In this document: positions 38,428 through 48,641 of the stretch, in pieces
How the letters are laid out: each line of letters opens with the position of its first letter
Position numbering within the stretch: the stretch's first letter is position 1
NCBI GenBank assembly: GCA_963730685.1
Contig: CAVSSP010000001.1
Span: 1,302,001 to 1,366,000 of the forward strand
Direction of reading: 5' to 3'
DNA: 64,000 nucleotides
Origin: Bog-756 sp963730685
Lineage (GTDB): Bacteria > Actinomycetota > Acidimicrobiia > Acidimicrobiales > RAAP-2
Translations under genes and position numbers: made by a program
Notes under the pieces: model-generated
Told to the model about the DNA's origin: nothing
Database searches by the model: none
What the model saw: only the letters and a program-made list of their open reading frames with translations

Positions 38428-39315
38428 GTGGTGCAAGACGGAGTGAATCAGGGGAGGCCGGACCCGCCCCGCGTGATGGCCCTGGTGCTGACCCACAACG
38501 CGCCGGACTCGCTCGATCGGTGCCTCCGGGCCATCGCCGCCCAGACCACTCCGCCCGATTCGGTCCTGGTGGTGGACAACGCCAGCAGCCCGCCGGTGAC
38601 CGTGGCGCAGCTCCCGTCGACGTCCCTCGACATCGCCATCCTCCGCTCCGACGTCAACGGGGGACCGGCCGGCGGCTATGCACTGGCGCTGGCGGAGTTC
38701 CTCCTGTCCGATCACCTCCATGCCTGGGTGCTCGACGACGACATGCTTCCCGAGGCCGAGTGCCTCGAGCGCCTCTGGGTGGTGGCGGGCAGCCGGCCGA
38801 GCCGGGCCTATGTGTTCCCCGTCTCGTACCAGGTGGACGGATCGTTCGGCGCCTGGCCGTCGTGGTGCGGCTTCCTCGTGTCCCGCGAGATCATCGAGGC
38901 GGTGGGGCTCCCGCGGGAGGAGCTGTTCTGGTGGGCCGAGGACACCGAGTACCTGCAGTGGCGGATTCCCGAGGCGGGCTTCCCCATGCGGGTGGTCGGC
39001 GACGCCGCCGTCCACCACGACTCCATCCGCCAGCACGCCGGCGGCGTTCCGGTGTGGAAGTACTACTACGAGGCCCGCAACATGTTGTACGTCCACATGT
39101 TCGTCAAACGCCGGGTGGGGCGGCTCCCCCGCAACGTGTCCCGGCTGCTGGCCCGCGCCGTGCTCCGCGAGGAATCCGGCCGGTGGGAACGGCTCCAGGC
39201 CATGGGAATGGGGTTCCGCGACGGCATGCACGGACGGCTCGGCATCCGCTTCCCCACCGAACCCATGCAGGAGCGCAAGCAGGTGGCGACGTCGTCATCG
39301 GGTGGGCGCCACTGA
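38428..39315 (+). CDS. GT2-family glycosyltransferase, GlfT2-like, copy 2
   Basis: 295 residues from GTG 38428. MALVLTHNAPDSLDRCL, VVDNASSPP, DVNGGPAGGYALAL, the metal site VLDDDMLPEAE near 100, FWWAEDTEYLQWR and YYYEARNML mark a GT-A enzyme of the galactofuranosyl/rhamnosyl type. It is a paralogue of the gene at 34604. It ends 58 bp before the convergent WbsX fusion gene. Confidence 0.84.
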   Translation: MVQDGVNQGRPDPPRVMALVLTHNAPDSLDRCLRAIAAQTTPPDSVLVVDNASSPPVTVAQLPSTSLDIAILRSDVNGGPAGGYALALAEFLLSDHLHAWVLDDDMLPEAECLERLWVVAGSRPSRAYVFPVSYQVDGSFGAWPSWCGFLVSREIIEAVGLPREELFWWAEDTEYLQWRIPEAGFPMRVVGDAAVHHDSIRQHAGGVPVWKYYYEARNMLYVHMFVKRRVGRLPRNVSRLLARAVLREESGRWERLQAMGMGFRDGMHGRLGIRFPTEPMQERKQVATSSSGGRH

Positions 39316-39373
39316 AGGGGCTGGCACCGCGTCGATGTCGTCGTGGTCCCCGACCTCCACCGGTCGGGTCGGG

Positions 39374-41662
39374 TCACGATCCGATGCGGTGGGCCCGGCC
39401 GGCTTCGCCGTCCGCTCCCGGTCGCCCCGGCGAGGGACGTGGCGAGCGCCCGAGCCGGGCCACCAACTGGCGGAGCGGCCGCGTGATGCGCCAGCTGGTG
39501 GATCCCACCATGCCGTCGACGATGCGTTGCCACGACTCGACGTCGCGGCGGTTCCTGTCCACCTCCTCGGCCAGGGTCTCCCTGGCCAGTGCCAGCTCCC
39601 GCGACCGGTAGTCGCGACGTGAGGCGATCATCGCCGTCGTCCAGGGGGACTCGGGGCCGGCATCGTGGAGGCGGAAGGGATGGTGCCCGCCGGCGCTGGC
39701 GGTGAGCAGCTCCACCAGCTGGCGCTGCTCGGCCAGCAGCACGCTGGTGTCCTCGGGCGGCCGGCTCTCCGAGTCGCGGGTCAAGGACGCGACGGCCCCG
39801 TCGAGGTCCCATTCCGCCCGGCGCCCGACGAACTGCGGCAGCGAGCCGAGCCAGTCGGCGAGCGACTCGACGAACCGGCGGGGGTCGTCGAGCAAGGACT
39901 GGTAGTCGGTGATGTAGGCGTCCACCCCGTCGAGGTGGGCCAGCGCCGACCGGTTGTACCGCTCCCACAGGCCGATGCCCATGGGGACGTCCATGTCGTC
40001 CCGCTTGGCCAGGGATGTTGCCACGGCCATCGGGGACCTCCACAGCAGGATGGCGGCAACGGGATCGGGGATCCTCGGCCGCCAGTACGGGTAGAGGAGG
40101 CACAGCCTCGGGTCCTTCCACACGAGGGGGCCCGTGCCGGGAAACGCCAGGTGGGCCAGGGGGACCGGGTCGGGTAGGAGGCTGGTGTCGAGATCCTGTT
40201 CCCAGCCCGCCTCCAAGTCGGGGGGTGCGTCCCAGCTACCCCCGAGCAGGTCCATCAGATCGTCGTCGAACACGGTGAGGGCGCGGCTCTCCCAATGCTC
40301 GAGGTTGCTCTCGGGCCAGTACAGCCGGTCGTCGGGGCTCGGCATCTGGAAGCCGAGCGCCCCCAGCGCCCCGGTGACGGCGGAGGTGGCGCTCCGGTGC
40401 ATCCCGAGGGCCAGCACCCAGGGCCCCTCGGGCATGGCGGCCCGCTCCGGTCCCCTCGTCCCGGTCCCCGCGACGGCGCCGGTCCCGGTCCCCGCGACGG
40501 TCCCGGAGGGACGCCCCGGTGCCGTGCCGGTGCCCACCGTGCCCGGTTCGGTCGGCGGTCCACCGGCGGGCTCGGTGCGGCCGGACGGCCCGGCTCCGGT
40601 CAGTGCGGTCCGGGTCGCCTCCAAAAAGGCCCGACCGAACTGGTGGTCGGGCTCGAGGTGGTTGCCCTCGGCCCACTCGTTCCATGCCAACAGGGCGACG
40701 ACGCGTTCCTCCTCGGGCACCCCTGCCATCGACGCCACCGTCCGGTCGAGCCAGTCACCGTAGGCATCGGGTGTCGCCCCGGTGTACATGGTGGCAGCAC
40801 CGGGTCGCCGGGCGGTGTTGTCCCATCCGGCCATGACCGAGGGGAAGCGCCTCCATGTCGGCGGAGGCGTCTTCAGCACGTTCTCGTAGGTTGCCACGTA
40901 GTCGAACAGCCGGTGGCCCCGCATGCTGGCCAGCGGGGTGGGGACCGGTTCGGGATCCGGCGGCATGAAGCCCATGGTGGCGTCGAAGCCGAATGCCCCC
41001 GGGCCGCCGACCGGCGGCCCCCACCCCTCGGTCCAGACCAGGAATAGGTCGGGGAATCCGTGGGCCTGGGCCTCGGACCGCCACAGGTCGGTGGTGCGGC
41101 GCGGGTGGGGCAGCTCGGAGGGGTGGTACACGAGCATGAGGGGGCGACCGTCGATCTTGATGTACCGGTCGTCGGCGAAGGCGTGCAGGAGCCACCGGAT
41201 GTGGGCCCGGTCGTCCTCGTCGCTGTAGCGCTGGGGCACCAGGACGTGCCCGCTCTCGCCGTCCCAGTTCCGGGTCCACTCCTCGTTGGCCCAACACAGT
41301 GCGAAGGGGAAGTCGGGCGAGCCCGAGGCCAGCACCTCGTCGAAGGGCCGCTCGAGGAGGCGCCGTCCCTCGAACCAGTAGTGGTAGTAGATGAAACCGG
41401 ACAGCCCGTGGTCCCGGGCCAGCTCCGCCTGGGCCTCGCGCACCTCGGGGACCCTCAGGTCGTAGTAGCCCAGCTCCCCGGGGACGTGGGGCTGGTGATG
41501 ACCGGGGAACAGCGGCCGTGCCCGCGTGACGTTCATCCACTCGGTGAACCCCTTGCCCCACCACTCGTCGTTCTCCGGGATGGGGTGGTACTGGGGGAGG
41601 TAGAAGGCGAGCGCCCTGGCCCTCGCGGCGCCCGAGCCCGACGGCCCCCCCAGGTCTGACAT
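39374..41662 (-). CDS. WbsX-type glycosyltransferase fused to a sulfotransferase-like domain
   Basis: 762 residues, unbroken. Residues about 14-350 match the WbsX family (GH99-like fold) with AFYLPQYHPIPENDEWWGKG, LCWANEEWTRNWDG and ALLAWNEWAEGNHLEPD. A Gly/Thr/Pro-rich linker (about 352-405, with repeated G-T-G-T) leads to a second domain whose P-loop-like start is LALGMHRSATSAVTGAL near 409-425, followed by VWKDPRLCLLYPYW and an LLWRSPMAVATSL strand, as in sulfotransferase-like proteins. The end has the STSWRITRPLRQL motif common in glycan enzymes. A single polypeptide could add a sugar and sulfate it. Start ATG 41662; GTG 41665 is possible. Confidence 0.78.
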   Translation of the reverse strand: MSDLGGPSGSGAARARALAFYLPQYHPIPENDEWWGKGFTEWMNVTRARPLFPGHHQPHVPGELGYYDLRVPEVREAQAELARDHGLSGFIYYHYWFEGRRLLERPFDEVLASGSPDFPFALCWANEEWTRNWDGESGHVLVPQRYSDEDDRAHIRWLLHAFADDRYIKIDGRPLMLVYHPSELPHPRRTTDLWRSEAQAHGFPDLFLVWTEGWGPPVGGPGAFGFDATMGFMPPDPEPVPTPLASMRGHRLFDYVATYENVLKTPPPTWRRFPSVMAGWDNTARRPGAATMYTGATPDAYGDWLDRTVASMAGVPEEERVVALLAWNEWAEGNHLEPDHQFGRAFLEATRTALTGAGPSGRTEPAGGPPTEPGTVGTGTAPGRPSGTVAGTGTGAVAGTGTRGPERAAMPEGPWVLALGMHRSATSAVTGALGALGFQMPSPDDRLYWPESNLEHWESRALTVFDDDLMDLLGGSWDAPPDLEAGWEQDLDTSLLPDPVPLAHLAFPGTGPLVWKDPRLCLLYPYWRPRIPDPVAAILLWRSPMAVATSLAKRDDMDVPMGIGLWERYNRSALAHLDGVDAYITDYQSLLDDPRRFVESLADWLGSLPQFVGRRAEWDLDGAVASLTRDSESRPPEDTSVLLAEQRQLVELLTASAGGHHPFRLHDAGPESPWTTAMIASRRDYRSRELALARETLAEEVDRNRRDVESWQRIVDGMVGSTSWRITRPLRQLVARLGRSPRPSPGRPGADGEAGRAHRIGS

Positions 41663-41736
41663 GCGTACGAGGATAGGACACAACCGGGGAGGCCCCCCGT
41701 GCCCGCCGCCCGGTCGGCCGGTCGGCCGGCACGGAC

Positions 41737-42858
<1,122 letters not shown>

Positions 42859-42862
<4 letters not shown>

Positions 42863-43823
42863 GTCCGGGCGACCGCGTCGGGGGCGAGCCCGCCGGCCCA
42901 TCCGGCCAGCGTCACCAGCACCACGCCGACCCCGAGATCGAAGGCGATGGCCGACGGCAGTGCCGCATGGTGGGCGACCAGGACGGCGAGGACGGCCAGG
43001 ACGATCTCCACGCCCGATGTAGGCCAAGCTGGCGCTCGGGCGGGACCAGCCGCGGGCGACCAGCCGGTCGTAGGGATGGCCGCGGTCACCGGCCATGAGG
43101 GAACGCCGGCCCCGCAGCCGGCGCACCACGGCGCAGGCCACTTCGGCCGTCGGCACCGCCACCAGGGCCAGCGCCGCCACCCCGAACCGGGTCGTCCGGT
43201 CGGGGGCCCACGCATGGGCGGCCAGCACGGCCAGCGCCGCGCCGATGAGGTACGAGCCGCCGTCACCCAGGTAGATCCGGGCCGGAGGGCGGTTGAACAC
43301 GAGGAAGCCGACCAGTGCGGCGGCCAGTGCCACCGCCACCGCCCGCCCCGTCCCGTTCAGGAGGACGGCGAACGCCACCGCGGCCACCGCCGCCACCCCT
43401 CCGGCCAGCATGTCGAGCCCGTCGAGGAGGTTCACCCCGTTGATGGTCACCAGGGTCACCGCCACCACCAGGACCACCGCCACCCATCCCGTGAACCGCA
43501 CCGGACAGGTCACCGCCACGGCCACCCCGATCAGCACCTCGCCGGCCAGCCGGACCGGCGCGCTGAGGTCGAACCGGTCGTCGGCCACGCCGAGCACCAG
43601 GGCCGCTGCCAACGGCACCAGCAGGGTGGGCCGACTGGCCAGTACGCCGACGGCCGTGCCGGCGAACACCGCCACCCCCCCGAGGTAGGGGACCGGCACC
43701 GTCTGGTCCTTGAGCTCACCCGGTCGGTCGACGATCCCGGACCGCACCGCCACCCGGATGAGGACCGGGGTGAGGACGCACGGCCACGGCCAGCGCCACC
43801 CCGGCGATCTCCGGCGTCGTCAC
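42859..43823 (-). CDS. WecA/MraY-family undecaprenyl-phosphate sugar-1-phosphate transferase, frameshifted
   Basis: About 320 residues after removing two gained bases (near 43777 and 43020). About ten helices carry the family motifs: PYLGGVAVF near the start, LVTINGVNLLDGLDMLAGG, ARIYLGDGGSYLIG and GHPYDRL, with the Asp pairs that bind Mg and phosphate. It loads the first sugar phosphate from a UDP-HexNAc onto undecaprenyl phosphate, starting a glycan chain. Start GTG 43823 seems to overlap the GNAT stop (GTGA) and its stop overlaps the DegT start, so three genes are translationally linked. Confidence 0.82.
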
Positions 43824-44554
43824 GGCTGGTCCGGCGGCATCGGTCGTGTCCGTCGCGCCCGGATGGTCCCACTGCATCACGAGCGAGGCCACCCCGGCGT
43901 GGATCTCGACCGATCGCGGTGGTGTGGAACCCGGCCCGCCGGTAGAGACGGATCGCCCCCCCGTTGTCGGCGGCGACCACCACGTAGGCGGACGTCCCCG
44001 CCCAGCTCGCCCACCCGGTCGAGGAACCCGGCCACCAGCTGCTCGCCCACGCCCCGTGCCCCGGGCGGTCGGGGTCCACGGCGACGGCCAGGAGCTCGAC
44101 GCCACGGCCCGTCCCCACCCGCCGGCCCGATCCGTGCCGGAGGGTCTCGATCGCCTCGACGCCAGCCGCCGCACCAGCCGAGCCCCGGCATCGATGCCGG
44201 CGCCCACGCCGTCCTGCCACAGGAAGGAGCGGTAGAGGCGCCCCACATCGGCGGTGCCGGCGATGAACCCCATCGCTCGTCCCGTGGTCCTCGGCCACGA
44301 GGAGGAACGACTCCGGCGACAGGACGACACGACGGTACAGGCGGGTCAGGAACCGCGGGTCCGAGGAAGGAGAGGAAGCCCCCGGCGATCTGCCCGGCAT
44401 GCAGGTCGGCGGCCCGGCCGGCATCGGACCCGGTCCCGGTCCGGACGACCGTGGCCACCGCAGCGGTCCCCGGATCGGAGATGGGCGGACACGCGTCCCC
44501 GTCCCGCCCGGCACCGGCCGGCGGCTGCCGACGCTTTCCCCCGCTCGGCCCCAT
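43820..44554 (-). CDS. GNAT-family N-acetyltransferase, heavily frameshifted
   Basis: Six frame changes (near 44355, 44280, 44165, 44060, 44005 and 43910) must be joined to read RFLTRLYRRVVLSPESFLLVAEDHG, AMGFIAGTADVGRLYRSFL, VELLAVAVDPDR, GVGEQLVAGFLDRV, SAYVVVAADNGGAIRLYRRAGFHTT and SLVMQWDHP. The order is that of a GNAT enzyme: substrate strand, then the acetyl-CoA loop (here near GVGEQL), then the NxxAxxLYxxxGF-type strand. Four of the six are apparent gains. It could N-acetylate the amino sugar made by DegT. The stop is uncertain; the TGA overlapping the WecA start is assumed. Confidence 0.55.
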
Positions 44555-44669
44555 CGTCGTCTCCTCCGGCGCTGTCCGGGCCGGTTCCCGAATTCCGCTG
44601 GCCTGGTTGGTGGGGGATGAGTCTACGACGTAATCCTCACCGTGGACCCATGGGCTAAGTTGTCCTGCT

Positions 44670-45607
44670 GTGGAAATGGGCCGAGGGGTGGGGACTGCAG
44701 GGCAGTACCAGCTGACCCACCTGCGCGCCATCGAGGCGCAGTCCATCCACATCATCCGCGAGGTGGCGGCCGAGTTCGAGCGGCCGGTCCTGCTGTTCTC
44801 GGGCGGCAAGGACTCGGTGGTGATGCTGCGGCTGGCCCAGAAGGCCTTCTGGCCCGGCCGCATCCCGTTCCCGGTCATGCACATCGACACCGGCCACAAC
44901 TTCCCCGAGGTGCTCGACTTCCGCGACCGCATCGTGGCCGAGCTCGGAGCCGGCCTGGTGGTGGCCTCGGTGCAGGAGTCGATCGACGCCGGCCGCTCCG
45001 TCGAGGAGGCGGGTCCGGACCCGTCCCGCAACCGGCTGCAGACCCGGACCCTGCTCGACGCCATCACCGAGCACAAGTTCGACGCCGTCTTCGGCGGCGC
45101 CCGGCGCGACGAGGAGAAGGCCCGGGCCAAGGAGCGGGTGTACTCCTTCCGCGACGACTTCGGCCAGTGGGACCCGAAGAACCAGCGGCCCGAGCTGTGG
45201 TCCCTCTACAACGGCCGCCACCGGCCCGGCGAGCACATCCGGGTGTTCCCGCTCTCCGACTGGACCGAGCTCGACGTCTGGCAGTACATCGGCGAGGAGG
45301 AGCTCGACCTCCCGACCATCTACTACTCGCACCGGCGCCAGGTGTTCCGCCGCGACGGCATGCTGCTGTCCGTGGGTCCCCATCGTGACGCTCGTCCGAG
45401 GACGAGGAGGTCTTCGAGGCCACGGTCCGCTACCGGACGGTCGGGGACATGACCTGCACCGGAGCCGTCGAGTCCAACGCCGCCACCGTCGACGAGATCA
45501 TCCTCGAGGTGGCGGCCTCCCGGCTGACCGAACGGGGGGCCACCCGGGCCGACGACCGGGTCAGCGAGGCGGCCATGGAGGATCGCAAGCGCGAGGGGTA
45601 CTTCTGA
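44670..45607 (+). CDS. cysD: sulfate adenylyltransferase subunit 2, frameshifted
   Basis: CysD with CysN makes APS from sulfate and ATP. About 311 residues once two gained bases near 45381 and 45396 are removed. The PP-loop SGGKDS is at 44-49; HIDTGHNFPEVLDFRD, GGARRDEEKARAKER, WTELDVWQYI and YYSHRRQVFRRDGML are strongly conserved CysD blocks, and the tail GDMTCTGAVES is in frame again after the breaks. The start is GTG 44670 or ATG 44676. It is first in a rightward cysDNC run, divergent from the GNAT gene. Confidence 0.95.
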
Positions 45608-46861
45608 TGGAGCTCCTCCGGTTCGCCACCGCCGGCTCGGTGGACGACGGCAAGAGCACGCTCATCGGCCGGCTGCTCTACGACTCCAAGGCCATCTTCG
45701 AGGACCAGCTCGAGGCGGTCGAGCGGGTGTCGACCCAGCGCGGCAACGACTACACCGACCTGGCCCTGCTGACCGACGGCCTGCGGGCCGAACGCGAGCA
45801 GGGCATCACCATCGACGTCGCCTACCGCTACTTCGCCACGCCGGCCCGCAAGTTCATCATCGCCGACACGCCCGGGCACATCCAGTACACCCGCAACATG
45901 GTCACCGGGAACTCCACCGCCGACCTCACCATCGTGCTGGTCGACGCCCGCAAGGGCATCGTCGAGCAGACCCGCCGCCACGCCTTCCTGGCCTCGCTGC
46001 TGCGGGTCCCCCACCTGCTGGTGTGCGTCAACAAGATGGACCTGGTCGACTTCGACCAGGACGTGTTCGACCGCATCCGCGAGGAGTTCACCGCCTTCGC
46101 CAGCCGGCTCGAGGTCGCCGACCTGACCTTCATCCCCATCTCGGCGCTGCAGGGCGACAACGTCGTCCAGCGCTCGGCCAACATGCCCTGGTACCAGGGG
46201 GCGTCGCTGCTCCACCACCTCGAGCAGGTGTACATCTCCTCGGACCGCAACCTGATCGACCCCCGCCTGCCGGTGCAGTGGGTGGTCCGGCCCCAGGTCA
46301 CCGAGCCTGCCCGACTACCGAGGCTACGCCGGCCGGATCGACGGCGGGGTGTTCCGCCCGGGCGACGAGGTGATGGTGCTGCCGTCCGGGCTGACCACCA
46401 CGGTGGCCGGCATCGACACCTTCGAGGGCCCGCTGGACGAGGCGTTCACGCCGATGTCGGTGACCATGCGGCTGACCGACGACATCGACGTGTCGAGGGG
46501 CGACATGATCTGCCGGCCGCACAACCGTCCGACGGTGGGCCAGGACCTCGACGCCATGGTGTGCTGGATGACCGACCGGCCGATCCGCAGGTCGGGCGAC
46601 TTCCTGGCCCTCAAGCACACCACCCGGTGGGTGCGGGCCGTGGTGCGCGACATCCACTACCGGCTCGACGTCAACACCCTCCACCGCGACGAGTCGGCGG
46701 AGTCGCTGACCCTCAACGATGTCGGCCGGGTGAGCCTCCGGGTCACCCAGCCGCTGTTCTACGACAGCTACCGGCGGAACCGGCAGACCGGCTCGTTCAT
46801 CCTGGCCGCCGAGGACACCAACGTCACCGCCGGCGCCGGCATGCTGCTCGGCCCCGACTGA
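45607..46861 (+). CDS. cysN: sulfate adenylyltransferase subunit 1 (GTPase), frameshifted
   Basis: 417 residues after removing one base near 46304. CysN couples GTP hydrolysis to APS synthesis. GTPase motifs: P-loop GSVDDGKST at 10-18, the switch II motif DTPGHIQY, and NKMD; EREQGITIDVAYRYF is the switch I region typical of CysN rather than EF-Tu. The C-terminal beta domains follow (VGRIDGG-like, then CWMTDRPI). It has no fused APS kinase. Its ATG overlaps the cysD TGA by one base. Confidence 0.95.
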
Positions 46862-46873
46862 TCGGCCGGCACG

Positions 46874-47534
46874 GTGTCGTCCTCCAACATCACCTGGCAC
46901 GCCGGCCAGACCACCCGGGAGGACCGCGCCGACCGTGCTCGGCTCGATCGGCGCCACCCTGTGGTTCACCGGGCTGTCGGGCTCGGGGAAGTCGACGCTG
47001 GCCGCCGCCGTCGAGCAGCGCCTGATCCGTGGGGGACGGGCCGCCTACCGGCTCGACGGCGACAACCTCCGCACCGGGCTCGACGAGCGACCTCGGATTC
47101 AGCCGCCACGAGCGCGAGGAGAACTGCCGACGGGTGGCCGAGGTGGCCCGCCTGTTCGCCGACGCCGGGCTGGTGGCGCTGGTGGCGGTCATCAGCCCCT
47201 ACGCCGAGTCCCGCCAGCTGGCCCGACAGCTGCACGAGGAGGCGGGACTTCCCTTCGTCGAGGTGTACCTGGCCGCGTCGGCCGACCGGTGTGCGGCCCG
47301 CGACCCGAAGGGCCTCTACGCCCGGGCGTCGGCCGGGCGCCATCGACTCGTTCACCGGCGTCGACGATCCCTACGAGGTCCCCGACGCACCCGACCTGCG
47401 TCATCGAGGCGGACACGCCGGTGGACGACGCCACCGACCGGGTGCTCGCCGCCCTTGCCCCCCTCATCGGACCGGTGGGGGATCCCGGGCCTTCGGACGG
47501 AGCCGGCGTCGTCGCCGATCGACCTGCCGTCTGA
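46874..47534 (+). CDS. cysC: adenylylsulfate kinase, frameshifted
   Basis: APS kinase phosphorylates APS to PAPS, the donor for sulfotransferases. Reconstructed length 218 residues after four one-base gains (near 46932, 47088, 47335 and 47398). SNITWHAGQTTRE is the usual N-terminal lead-in; the P-loop GLSGSGKSTL, the APS-binding RLDGDNLRTGL, DLGFSRHEREENCRRVAEV, VISPYAESR and DPKGLYARA all match CysC, with SFTGVDDPYE in the lid. A stand-alone kinase and no visible PAPS reductase in the window favour sulfation over cysteine synthesis. Confidence 0.92.
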
Positions 47535-47768
47535 CAGGGAATTCTCACTCTGCGTACGGGACAAATCACGGAGAGGGTTCTGTCCAGGCAGGCCCGAATT
47601 TGGACATACTCCCACTGCATGAACCTGCGGTGACCGGGTACCTACTGGTGGGAGGAGAACCGGTCTTCGATGACTGGCGGTTCTGTCAGAAGGTGGCTTA
47701 CCCTTTTGAAGAGCGGGGATCACCTTTTGGCAGGCAGCCTGCAACTAGCGGTTAGAGAGCACATCGGG
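47535..47768. other. 234-bp gap upstream of the LPFTG protein gene
   Basis: The first 60 bp are AT-richer than the surroundings (around GACAAATCACGG and TTTGGACATAC), which may hold the promoter of the following gene. I could not identify a terminator for cysC or a known RNA motif. Confidence 0.3.
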
Positions 47769-48467
47769 ATGAGTTGGGCGCGGAGGGTAGTGGGGGTGGT
47801 CACGCTGGCCATGCTGTGCTCGGGCACGGTCATGGTGACCAGCGCATGGAGTGCGCCGCGGCTGATTCCCCGACCGGGCGCGCACATCCCGCATCCCATC
47901 ATCGGGTTTGACGACGCCGACCATCTGGCCCGCCTGGTACTGCCCAACCCGCCGTGCCCGTCGGCGGACACCGGGTGCGTGTGGATGCTGCGGGTGAACG
48001 AACCAGAGGTGGCCGGAAGCCCACTGGTCGGTTCGGTGAGCGGGACGTCAGGGATTCTCACCGTTGCCTTCCCGGCTTTCTGCGGGGTGATCCAGGCGGA
48101 CGCGCTGCTGGGCCCTGCCCCTTGGCGGATCGAGCGGGGGATCCGCGAGACCATCGATCTGTGTGCCTCGCCTCCTGGCGTCACTCCCACCGCCAACACG
48201 CCCGAGAAGTCTCCGACCTCCGAGTTGTCGTCGGTTCCGTTCACGGCGTCGACCACGCCCGGCCACACCGATCCGGCCCAGCTTCCCTTCACCGGCCTCG
48301 ACATCCGCCCGCTGGGAATCCTCGGCGTCGGTCTGGTCCTGATCGGTGGGATGCTGGCCTCGACAGCCGAGCGGAGGCGACACTTCCTGCGGCGGACGGG
48401 GGAGCTGAGGGTCGACGACGTCACGCACGGTGTCCGCCGGACCGGCGGGTGGTTCGTCGGGCGCTGA
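47769..48467 (+). CDS. secreted LPFTG-type cell-wall-anchored protein of unknown function
   Basis: 232 residues from ATG 47769. Basic start, hydrophobic signal peptide (VVGVVTLAMLCSGTVMVTSAWSAP) with likely cleavage after about residue 28, and a C-terminal sortase signal: LPFTG, a hydrophobic stretch (ILGVGLVLIGGMLAS), then basic ERRRH. About 30 more residues follow the charged tail, longer than usual. The mature middle has four Cys and a Ser/Thr/Pro-rich stem (about 140-180). It resembles no family I know. Position between the PAPS genes and glycan genes makes it a candidate acceptor of glycosylation. Confidence 0.6.
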   Translation: MSWARRVVGVVTLAMLCSGTVMVTSAWSAPRLIPRPGAHIPHPIIGFDDADHLARLVLPNPPCPSADTGCVWMLRVNEPEVAGSPLVGSVSGTSGILTVAFPAFCGVIQADALLGPAPWRIERGIRETIDLCASPPGVTPTANTPEKSPTSELSSVPFTASTTPGHTDPAQLPFTGLDIRPLGILGVGLVLIGGMLASTAERRRHFLRRTGELRVDDVTHGVRRTGGWFVGR

Positions 48468-48641
48468 CGCCGCAGGTCGATCCGGTGCCACCCGCGATAG
48501 CCTTGGGCGTGCCGAGGGTGCACACGGCGGGGGCTGGTTCGCCGGCGACAGAGGGGGAGGAGGGGGCGAGCTCGAGCATTCCGACCGCCGTGTGACCGTG
48601 TTCCGGTCCGGCGAGTTGACATCGAGCCGACCCCCTTTGCC

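Noticed and set aside
43820..44554. Calling the GNAT gene a true pseudogene
   Set aside because: Six breaks are many, but each rejoined segment is well conserved and the neighbouring cys genes show the same pattern, so sequence error fits better.
47535..47768. SAM, cobalamin or c-di-GMP riboswitch before the LPFTG gene
   Set aside because: None of the conserved core sequences of these classes could be found.
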